Part shown: in pieces, positions 1 to 4,267 of the stretch
Layout: each line of letters begins with the position of its first letter
Numbering within the stretch: the stretch's first letter is position 1
Origin: Clostridia bacterium
Lineage (GTDB): Bacteria; Bacillota_A; Clostridia; Oscillospirales; CAG-272
Assembly: GCA_017472105.1 (NCBI GenBank)
Contig: JAFUQY010000366.1
Location: 1 to 6,245 of the forward strand
Reading direction: 5' to 3'
Length of the DNA: 6,245 bases
Program-made: the position numbers and the translations under genes
Notes under the pieces: generated by a model
The model's input: only the letters and a program-made list of their open reading frames with translations
Database searches by the model: none
What the model was told of the DNA's origin: nothing

Positions 1-132
1 TCACGCCGGATGTGGGGTGTCTCGCCTCATGCGGAGGTCGCACGCCTCATCCGTCACGGATTTTCAATCCGCGCCACCTTCCCCGGCTGCGTTTGTTCGG
101 TTTAAACTTTCCGTGCCTGCACGGGGAAGGCT
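1..132 (-). repeat. Left arm of fold-back inverted repeat (family A, copy 1)
   Basis: This arm is the reverse complement of 223-354. Bases 1-94 pair with 354-261 without a mismatch, and 95-132 pair with 260-223 with 8 mismatches (124/132 overall). The arm begins at the window edge, so it may extend further left. Read on the - strand it contains CCTTCCCCG and CGGGGAAGG, which can pair as a 9-bp stem, then a short hairpin (CGGATT, three bases, AATCCG). The unpaired centre of the fold-back, 133-222, holds no gene or site I can recognise. Open frames across it are repeat-derived. Confidence 0.93.
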
Positions 133-222
133 CACGACCGTACGTCCGGGTGCACAGTGGGATGTATTATCTTCTCTTACGTTTGTTTTTCTTCCGGGGA
201 TGCAGTCAGACGAGCGACGTTT

Positions 223-354
223 AGCCTTCCCCGTGCAGTCGCGTGAAGTTTCAACTGCAAAAACGCAGCCGGGGAAGGTGGCGCGGATTGAAAATCCGTG
301 ACGGATGAGGCGTGCGACCTCCGCATGAGGCGAGACACCCCACATCCGGCGTGA
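223..354 (+). repeat. Right arm of fold-back inverted repeat (family A, copy 2)
   Basis: This arm is in the opposite orientation to 1-132, across a 90-bp centre. It contains the family core: AGCCTTCCCCGTGCAG at 223-238, the matching CGGGGAAGG about 30 bases later, and a small hairpin built on CGGATT/AATCCG near 283-297. A GATGAGGCG-type tail follows, in which ATGAGGCG recurs at 305-312 and 325-332. The arm ends 62 bp before the start codon of the gene at 417. No transposase or integrase is encoded nearby, so if mobile it would be a non-autonomous, MITE- or REP-like element. That last point is inference. Confidence 0.93.
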
Positions 355-416
355 ACCCAAATCGTGCCATGAACCCCACACCCGGCAACCCCACATCAAT
401 TCAACGAGGTATCATA

Positions 417-935
417 ATGCAGTACAACATAACCGACCCTGCAACCCGGACGGAGCTGCTCCAGCGGATGCTGCGGTATCTGGCGCTGGCGAAGGATCTG
501 CCGGGACTGCTTGTGTCCGTGGACGGGGTCTACAACGAAGAGACGCGGCAGGCGGTGCGGAATTTCCAGCAGTCGGCGCAGATTCCGGTGACCGGGATCA
601 CGGATCTGGAAACGTGGAACGCGGTTGCGGCGATGTACACGGACGAACGGGATCTGCGCATGCCCGTGCTGCTCCGCGTGATTCCCGATGACCGGGATTT
701 TGCGTCGGATCCGGGGGAGAGATCGGACACGGTGCTGATTTTGCAGGTGCTTCTCGGCGCGCTCCGGCGGATCTACGACTACCCGGCGGTTCCGCTGTCG
801 GGTGTGTACGGCCCGCAGACCGCAGATGCCGTCCGGGAAATCCAGCGCATCGCCGGCATGGCACAAACCGGACGCGCGGATCGTCAGACGTGGAGGCGGA
901 TCGCGGAGGAGTACGAAGGAGGGAAGAGTGAATAG
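417..935 (+). CDS. Two-domain peptidoglycan-binding-type protein (PG_binding_1 repeats)
   Basis: A 172-residue protein made almost entirely of two PG_binding_1-like helical repeats, at about residues 11-72 and 102-164. Each shows the family pattern DGVYNEETRQAV-NFQ... G-TD-ETW / SGVYGPQTADAV-EIQ... G-ADRQTW. In this family the fold usually binds cell-wall peptides and accompanies a hydrolase or amidase; here no catalytic domain is present. I see no signal peptide, membrane segment or sorting motif, so the cellular location is unclear. The start at 417 is chosen because GAGG (406-409) sits 7 bases upstream and homology-like sequence begins there. An in-frame ATG at 312 lies inside the repeat arm and adds 35 low-complexity residues, so it is rejected. 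The last residues (KSE) and the stop codon are contributed by the heptad repeat at 923. The gene probably forms its own transcription unit, separate from the ctsR operon. The domain call is firm; the role is unknown. Confidence 0.85.
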   Translation: MQYNITDPATRTELLQRMLRYLALAKDLPGLLVSVDGVYNEETRQAVRNFQQSAQIPVTGITDLETWNAVAAMYTDERDLRMPVLLRVIPDDRDFASDPGERSDTVLILQVLLGALRRIYDYPAVPLSGVYGPQTADAVREIQRIAGMAQTGRADRQTWRRIAEEYEGGKSE

Positions 936-957
936 GGAAGAGGGAATAGGTGAAGGG
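923..957 (+). repeat. Heptad tandem repeat at the 3' end of the peptidoglycan-binding gene
   Basis: Consecutive 7-bp units read GAAGAGT, GAATAGG, GAAGAGG, GAATAGG, TGAAGGG. The first four form a 14-bp unit repeated twice with one mismatch. The stop codon TAG (933-935) of the upstream gene lies inside the second unit, so the array forms the gene's end. Similar arrays follow ctsR, mcsA and mcsB. Confidence 0.8.
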
Positions 958-986
958 ACGGGAAAAATCCAATTTAAGGTGTTTCC

Positions 987-1356
987 TATGTCAGCAAGCC
1001 GGACGCCACGCTTGTGTCATTCAGAGGGCGAAAATCACTGAAAATTAAAACAGAACATCGTGCCCGAAGAATCTGTGTACATCCTGTTCAGATTGGCAGA
1101 TGTCCGTGGTATTCATTATTTTTCAAGTGAAGGTTACTCACGAGCGCCCGTATCAATAAGTCTGCACAAATATTATGAATGCAAATTGTTTGTTCCAGCA
1201 AAGTGAGTACCCTTCAGCCGAATAATCCTGATAACCACGGACATAATGCAATCGGAATAGGGCGTGCACAGATTCTTCGGGCAGGATGTTGGGTTTATAT
1301 TGTTCGGATAGCCCGCCCTCTGAATGACAGGGGATAACGTTGGGTTTGCTGACATA
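987..1356. repeat. Imperfect fold-back inverted repeat (family B, about 155-bp arms)
   Basis: The left arm (987-1141) and right arm (1203-1356) are diverged reverse complements across a 61-bp centre. Identical blocks are the ends TATGTCAGCAA (987-997 / 1346-1356), a 16-bp block (1015-1030 / 1314-1329), a 17-bp block (1061-1077 / 1267-1283) and an 11-bp block (1100-1110 / 1234-1244). A near-identical inner end GG(T/G)TACTCAC closes the arms. It is unrelated in sequence to family A. Translated outward to inward, both arms give related peptides (CHSEG...NI-PEESV--LFRL--VRG...S-EGYS), but the left copy has an in-frame stop at 1039-1041. I treat it as a MITE-like element or duplicated remnant, not a gene. 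It may also act as a transcript barrier between the first gene and the ctsR promoter; no U-tract supports a classical terminator. Confidence 0.85.
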
Positions 1357-1510
1357 AAACATGCGAAAAGGTGAGAGGCGGTTTCTGACCAATCCCTGCG
1401 ATTCTCTGACCAATCCCGCAAAGTCAAAAACTTCAAAAAACTGCGATTCCGTGAGAAAAACGGAGAAAACAGCATGCTAATTCGTTCTAATCGGCTTTCA
1501 TCGGGTGAAA
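1357..1510. other. Intergenic spacer without a gene, containing a short duplication
   Basis: No supported coding sequence or RNA gene. The only structure I see is a 12-bp direct repeat, CTGACCAATCCC, at 1385-1396 and 1406-1417 (21-bp period). An isolated AGTCAAA at 1422-1428 resembles one CtsR heptad but has no properly spaced partner. Confidence 0.5.
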
Positions 1511-1527
1511 TTTGACTTTCTTTGACT
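1511..1527 (-). promoter_or_regulatory. CtsR operator (full heptad pair)
   Basis: The + strand reads TTTGACT, TTC, TTTGACT. Its complement is a complete match to the known CtsR operator, a direct repeat of RGTCAAA separated by NAN. It lies just upstream of, and abutting, the -35 element of the ctsR promoter, where bound CtsR would block RNA polymerase. This predicts autorepression of the operon by CtsR. Confidence 0.9.
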
Positions 1528-1543
1528 TTGACTTTCCCTGACT
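1527..1543 (-). promoter_or_regulatory. Second CtsR heptad pair overlapping the -35 element
   Basis: TTTGACT (1527-1533), TTC, CCTGACT (1537-1543) shares one base with the operator above and keeps the 10-bp heptad spacing. The second heptad has two mismatches to TTTGAC(C/T). It covers the -35 hexamer and the start of the spacer, so three good heptads plus one weaker heptad are phased across the promoter. Confidence 0.7.
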
Positions 1544-1556
1544 TTCGGTGTAAAAT
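1528..1556 (+). promoter_or_regulatory. Sigma-A-type promoter of the ctsR operon
   Basis: The -35 element is TTGACT (1528-1533), followed by a 17-bp spacer and the -10 element TAAAAT (1551-1556). Transcription would start near 1563, giving a leader of about 75 nt before the ctsR start codon. The -35 lies inside the CtsR heptads. I see no CIRCE element, so control by HrcA is not indicated. Confidence 0.85.
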
Positions 1557-1570
1557 AGAGACACAATGAA

Positions 1571-1605
1571 GGTCAGGGAAGATCAGAAAGTCAGAAAAGA
1601 TCAGT
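1571..1605 (+). promoter_or_regulatory. Degenerate CtsR-like heptads in the early leader
   Basis: Two degenerate heptad pairs occur on the opposite strand to the main operators: GGTCAGG/GATCAGA (starts 1571 and 1581) and AGTCAGA/GATCAGT (starts 1589 and 1599). Each pair has the 10-bp spacing of RGTCAAA-NAN-RGTCAAA but departs from consensus mainly at positions 6-7. They lie about +9 to +43 from the predicted start site. They could be auxiliary CtsR contacts or simply decayed repeats. Confidence 0.4.
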
Positions 1606-1639
1606 CGATCCCCTGCGAAGGACAAAGGAGAGAGAACGA

Positions 1640-2089
1640 ATGCTGTTATCGGATCACATTGCGCGGCTCATCAACGAAATGCTGGAGGAAGGCGGCGGAC
1701 AGGCTGAGGTGAGGCGGAATGACCTCGCGGCGAAGCTGGGATGCGTGCCGAGCCAGATCAACTACGTCATCACCTCACGCTTCACGCCGGAGCGCGGCTA
1801 CGTCACCGAAAGCAGGCGTGGCGGCGGCGGGTACATCCGGATTGTGCGGGTGCAGATGTCGAAGAACGAGTACCTGATGCACTTTTTCCAGGCAGTCGGA
1901 CGGGAGGTCAGCGAAACCGAAGCCCGTGCGTACCTGACCAACCTTGCCGAGCACGGCTGCATGACCTCCCGCGAAGCCGCGATTGCATTACAGGCGATGA
2001 CGTCGCTGGATGTATGCCCGGCGGAAAAACGGGACATGCTCCGCGCGGAAATGATGCGGAAGGTGATTATGCTGCTCATGATGGAGTGA
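1640..2089 (+). CDS. ctsR: Transcriptional repressor CtsR of class III heat-shock genes
   Basis: A 149-residue protein, close to the roughly 150 residues usual for CtsR. Residues 1-70 form the winged helix-turn-helix. The recognition helix carries VPSQINYVI (36-44), followed by RFTPERGYVTES and the glycine-rich wing RRGGGGYIRI (59-68). The wing arginines are the site that McsB modifies or recognises in characterised homologues. The C-terminal half (about 77-149) is the helical dimerisation and McsB/ClpC interaction region, with SETEARAYL and SREAAIAL segments. The protein binds RGTCAAA heptad pairs as a dimer, and such a pair lies directly upstream. The ATG at 1640 follows an AAAGGAG ribosome-binding site (1624-1630) at a 9-base spacing. 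It is the first gene of the operon. After the stop codon a 147-bp gap precedes mcsA. No key residue appears to be missing. Confidence 0.97.
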   Translation: MLLSDHIARLINEMLEEGGGQAEVRRNDLAAKLGCVPSQINYVITSRFTPERGYVTESRRGGGGYIRIVRVQMSKNEYLMHFFQAVGREVSETEARAYLTNLAEHGCMTSREAAIALQAMTSLDVCPAEKRDMLRAEMMRKVIMLLMME

Positions 2090-2095
2090 AGCATA

Positions 2096-2130
2096 GGAAA
2101 AGAGAAGAGATAAGAGAGAAAAGTGAAGAG
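2096..2130 (+). repeat. Heptad tandem repeat after ctsR
   Basis: Five degenerate 7-bp units begin 6 bases after the ctsR stop: GGAAAAG, AGAAGAG, ATAAGAG, AGAAAAG, TGAAGAG. They follow the same NGAA-AG pattern as the arrays after the other genes, but are more A-rich. Confidence 0.7.
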
Positions 2131-2139
2131 AATCGGAAA

Positions 2140-2156
2140 AAAATGCTCCGCATTTT
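2140..2156 (+). other. Small AT-rich hairpin in the ctsR-mcsA gap
   Basis: AAAATGC (2140-2146) pairs perfectly with GCATTTT (2150-2156) around a three-base loop. The stem is short and AT-rich with no U-tract beyond it, so it is a poor terminator. A role in transcript processing or attenuation between ctsR and mcsA is possible but unsupported. Confidence 0.3.
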
Positions 2157-2170
2157 AAATTTGATTGTAG

Positions 2171-2191
2171 GGCAGGGGTTTACCTCCTGCC
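2171..2191. repeat. Short GC-rich hairpin in the ctsR-mcsA gap
   Basis: GGCAGG (2171-2176) and CCTGCC (2186-2191) can pair around a 9-base loop. The surrounding sequence, from AAATTTGAT (2157-2165) to GCGGAGTTAGAC (2191-2202), resembles in reverse complement the stretch at about 2836-2877 in the mcsA-mcsB gap. The two may be diverged copies of one small dispersed repeat. The resemblance was judged by eye. Confidence 0.35.
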
Positions 2192-2236
2192 GCGGAGTTA
2201 GACCGTACCACACCCTGAGAAATTGGAGGAATCACC

Positions 2237-2764
2237 ATGCTGTGTGAAAAATGCAAAACCAATGAAGCGACATACCATTACCACGAAAACGTGAACGGGG
2301 CGGAGAAGACGTACCACCTGTGCCGGACATGCCGGGATGAGCTGGAAAAATCCGGGGAAATCGGCGGCTCGGATCTCGCGATGCACCCGCTGTTCGAGTC
2401 GTTTTTCGCCGATCCGATGGGAGGATCCCTGCTGAACTCCCTGTTCGCGCCGGTGCAGAGCCGGATGCCGACGGCGGAGAAGAAATGCACCTGCGGGATG
2501 ACTCTGCGGGAATTCTCGAGAACCGGCATGGCAGGCTGTCCCGCTTGCTGGGAGACATTCGGCCGGGAGCTTGCCCAGACGATCGCCGGCATCCACGGAA
2601 AGACCGCCCACACCGGACGGGTTCCTGCGAAGATGCGGGAGAAGCTCTCCGTGAAGCAGCGGATTGAGGAGCTGGAACGCGAACGTGCGGATGCGGTGAA
2701 AAACGAAAACTACGAACGCGCCGCGCAGATCCTGGATGAACTGAAGCAGCTGCGGGAAGAATAA
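2237..2764 (+). CDS. mcsA: McsA, zinc-finger activator of the McsB arginine kinase (UvrB/UvrC-motif protein)
   Basis: A 175-residue cytosolic protein, near the usual McsA length of about 180. The N-terminal half carries zinc-binding cysteines in two groups: CEKC (3-6) with CRTC (29-32), and CTC (84-86) with CPAC (101-104). Between them is a less conserved linker rich in F, L and M (about 48-76). The C-terminal UVR motif (about 138-173) is a helical hairpin with the typical core NYERAAQILDELKQL. In characterised Bacillus-type systems McsA binds and stimulates McsB and helps hand over CtsR and arginine-phosphorylated clients. The start at 2237 follows GGAGGA (2225-2230) at a 6-base spacing. It is the second gene of the operon, 147 bp after ctsR and 151 bp before mcsB. 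All eight expected cysteines are present, so it should be functional. Confidence 0.95.
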   Translation: MLCEKCKTNEATYHYHENVNGAEKTYHLCRTCRDELEKSGEIGGSDLAMHPLFESFFADPMGGSLLNSLFAPVQSRMPTAEKKCTCGMTLREFSRTGMAGCPACWETFGRELAQTIAGIHGKTAHTGRVPAKMREKLSVKQRIEELERERADAVKNENYERAAQILDELKQLREE

Positions 2765-2806
2765 GAAATAAGTAAGAGTGAAGAGGGAATAAGGAAGAGG
2801 TAAAGG
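2765..2806 (+). repeat. Heptad tandem repeat after mcsA
   Basis: Six 7-bp units start on the base after the TAA stop: GAAATAA, GTAAGAG, TGAAGAG, GGAATAA, GGAAGAG, GTAAAGG. Because 7 is not a multiple of 3, the array carries stop codons in all three forward frames (for example at 2769, 2773 and 2801). Confidence 0.78.
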
Positions 2807-2915
2807 GGATATACATGCGGTTTGCGTAGAGGCGTGCAGTTCAGACCGCGGCGGGAACCCACCCATCGAAATTTTCCCTTCCTATTTAATATAACATAAC
2901 AAAGGAGCATACAAT

Positions 2916-3944
2916 ATGTGGTATCATAACAACGGTCCGGAGCGCGATGTCGTACTCAGCTCACGGGTGCGGATTGCGCGGAATCTGGCGGGGTATCCGT
3001 TCGGCGCGCGGCTGACTGAGGAGATGACCCGCGAAATCATCGACAAGGTATCGTCCGTTTTCCGCGGGCGTGACGGCTGGGAAATCGCGGACATGACGGG
3101 CGTGGGGCATGTGGAAAAGGCGTCCCTCACCGAGCGGCACATCATCAGCCGGGAATTTGCAGAGCGTCGCGGCGCGTCCGTGCTCATCCGCAACATTGCG
3201 AAAAACGTGTACATCATGGTGCCCGAGGAAGACCACATCCGCATTCAGGCGATCACGGCGGGATTTGACCTCACCGGTGCATACGACGCCGTCACCGAAG
3301 CCGAAGCGATGCTGGACGACGCACTGGAGCTCGCGTTTGACGAGAATTACGGCTACCTCACCCACTGCCCGACCAATCTCGGCACGGGAATGCGCGCGTC
3401 GGTGATGCTCCATCTGCCCGCTCACGGAAAGGCAATCCGCTCCCTTGCGGCACAGCTGAACCAGATCGGACTCACGATGCGCGGGATGAGCGGCGAGGGT
3501 TCGGCGGCGGATGCGGCACTGTGCCAGATCTCCAACCGGATCACCCTCGGCGTGACGGAAGAGGAAATTCTCGCGAAAACCGAAAAAGCGGTCAGCCGGA
3601 TCATCGACGCCGAGCGGGAGCTGAGAGGGAAAATCACGGGCGACGCGCTCTCCGATCTCTCCGACAAGGTCATGCGCGCCTGCGGAACTGTCATGTTCGC
3701 CGACCGGATTGCATCCGCGGAAATGCTCGCGCTGTATTCGACCATGCGTCTCGGCAGTGCCATGAAGCTCGCGGCAATCCCGCAGGAAAAGCTCGACGAA
3801 GCCCTCTTCACCTGCATGCCGAACACGATCCTCACCGAAAACGCCGACGCGAAAACCACCGCCCAGCGCGACCGCATCCGTGCCGACCGGATGAGAACCA
3901 TCATCGGCGAAATGACCCGCGCGGCATGCAAAGGGATAGAATGA
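2916..3944 (+). CDS. mcsB: McsB, protein arginine kinase (ATP:guanidino phosphotransferase family)
   Basis: A 342-residue kinase, slightly shorter than the roughly 350-360 usual for McsB. It phosphorylates arginine side chains in proteins, marking them for ClpC-ClpP, and inactivates CtsR under stress. Visible motifs are the N-terminal ATP-binding segment SSRVRIARNLAGYPF (15-29), the EEDHIRIQ segment (104-111) with the catalytic acidic and histidine residues, and the family signature CPTNLGTGMRASVMLHLP (151-168) with the active-site cysteine C151. RGMSGEGSAADA...QISNRITLG (189-212) supplies the substrate and nucleotide loops. The C-terminal helical part ends with RDRIRADRMRTIIGEM and belongs to the region that binds phospho-arginine allosterically in homologues. 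The ATG at 2916 follows AAAGGAG (2901-2907) at an 8-base spacing, after an AT-rich stretch (2885-2900). It is the third gene of the operon. No catalytic residue seems lost. Confidence 0.97.
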   Translation: MWYHNNGPERDVVLSSRVRIARNLAGYPFGARLTEEMTREIIDKVSSVFRGRDGWEIADMTGVGHVEKASLTERHIISREFAERRGASVLIRNIAKNVYIMVPEEDHIRIQAITAGFDLTGAYDAVTEAEAMLDDALELAFDENYGYLTHCPTNLGTGMRASVMLHLPAHGKAIRSLAAQLNQIGLTMRGMSGEGSAADAALCQISNRITLGVTEEEILAKTEKAVSRIIDAERELRGKITGDALSDLSDKVMRACGTVMFADRIASAEMLALYSTMRLGSAMKLAAIPQEKLDEALFTCMPNTILTENADAKTTAQRDRIRADRMRTIIGEMTRAACKGIE

Positions 3945-3946
3945 GG

Positions 3947-3974
3947 GAAGAGGGAATAGTGAAGAAGGAATAGG
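3947..3974 (+). repeat. Heptad tandem repeat after mcsB
   Basis: Four units begin 2 bases after the mcsB stop: GAAGAGG, GAATAGT, GAAGAAG, GAATAGG. They alternate between a GAAGA and a GAATA type, so the higher unit is 14 bp, the same arrangement as at 923-950. Confidence 0.8.
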
Positions 3975-4075
3975 TAGACGGATTGCATGTTCCACAGCAT
4001 CGCCGGCAGAAAAACGAAATTTTACGTCAAACCTAACCAAAACACCCGTAGGACTGCGGGACGGACAACCAAAGA

Positions 4076-4165
4076 AGCCTTCCCCGTGCAGGTACGAAAA
4101 GTCTAAGCCGGACGAACGCAGCCGGGGAAGGTGGCGCGGATTGAAAATCCGTGACGGATGAGGCG
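4076..4165 (+). repeat. Third copy of the family A repeat, in the clpC leader
   Basis: Over 90 bp this matches the reverse complement of the left arm (132 down to 43), with 6 differences, all transitions (84/90). The differences are confined to the segment between the CCTTCCCCG and CGGGGAAGG stem halves. From CGCAGCC to GATGAGGCG the copies are identical. It lies 132 bp after the mcsB stop and 102 bp before clpC. It is inside the operon, so it should be transcribed and could fold as a stem-loop in the mRNA. Confidence 0.9.
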
Positions 4166-4194
4166 AGAACCCGGATAGAGGCGAGAACCCGGAT
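4160..4194 (+). repeat. 17-bp tandem duplication at the end of the third repeat copy
   Basis: GAGGCGAGAACCCGGAT occurs at 4160-4176 and exactly again at 4178-4194, separated by one A. A further GAGGC begins at 4195. The duplication starts at the variable tail of the family A element, where copy 2 also shows a recurring ATGAGGCG. Confidence 0.85.
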
Positions 4195-4267
4195 GAGGCT
4201 TGCAAATACCGTCGGACGAAAACCTTCCCTAAAACCACACCACCACCCCCGAAAGGAGAAACATCAC

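Noticed and set aside
1..354. CRISPR array
   Set aside because: The repeats are inverted, not direct and evenly spaced. There are only two arms here, with no spacers and no cas genes.
12..399. Short open frames on both strands across 1-399
   Set aside because: They translate the family A inverted repeat. Similar peptides arise again at the third copy, showing that they are repeat-derived.
987..1356. Rho-independent terminator after the first gene
   Set aside because: The inverted repeat is long and interrupted, with a 61-bp centre and no U-tract, so it fits a fold-back repeat better than a terminator.
1153..1625. Open frames of 86 and 150 codons on the - strand upstream of ctsR
   Set aside because: They consist of the family B fold-back arm and the ctsR promoter region. 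Expression would run through the operator, and there is no ribosome-binding site or known domain.
4025..4041. CtsR-like site CGTCAAA-CCT-AACCAAA upstream of clpC
   Set aside because: The second heptad matches at only 5 of 7 positions, the spacer lacks the central A, and there is no convincing promoter beside it.
2961..4238. A 425-codon open frame on the - strand opposite mcsB
   Set aside because: It is a shadow of mcsB and runs through the heptad array and the family A repeat, which lack stops on that strand. No domain or ribosome-binding site supports it.
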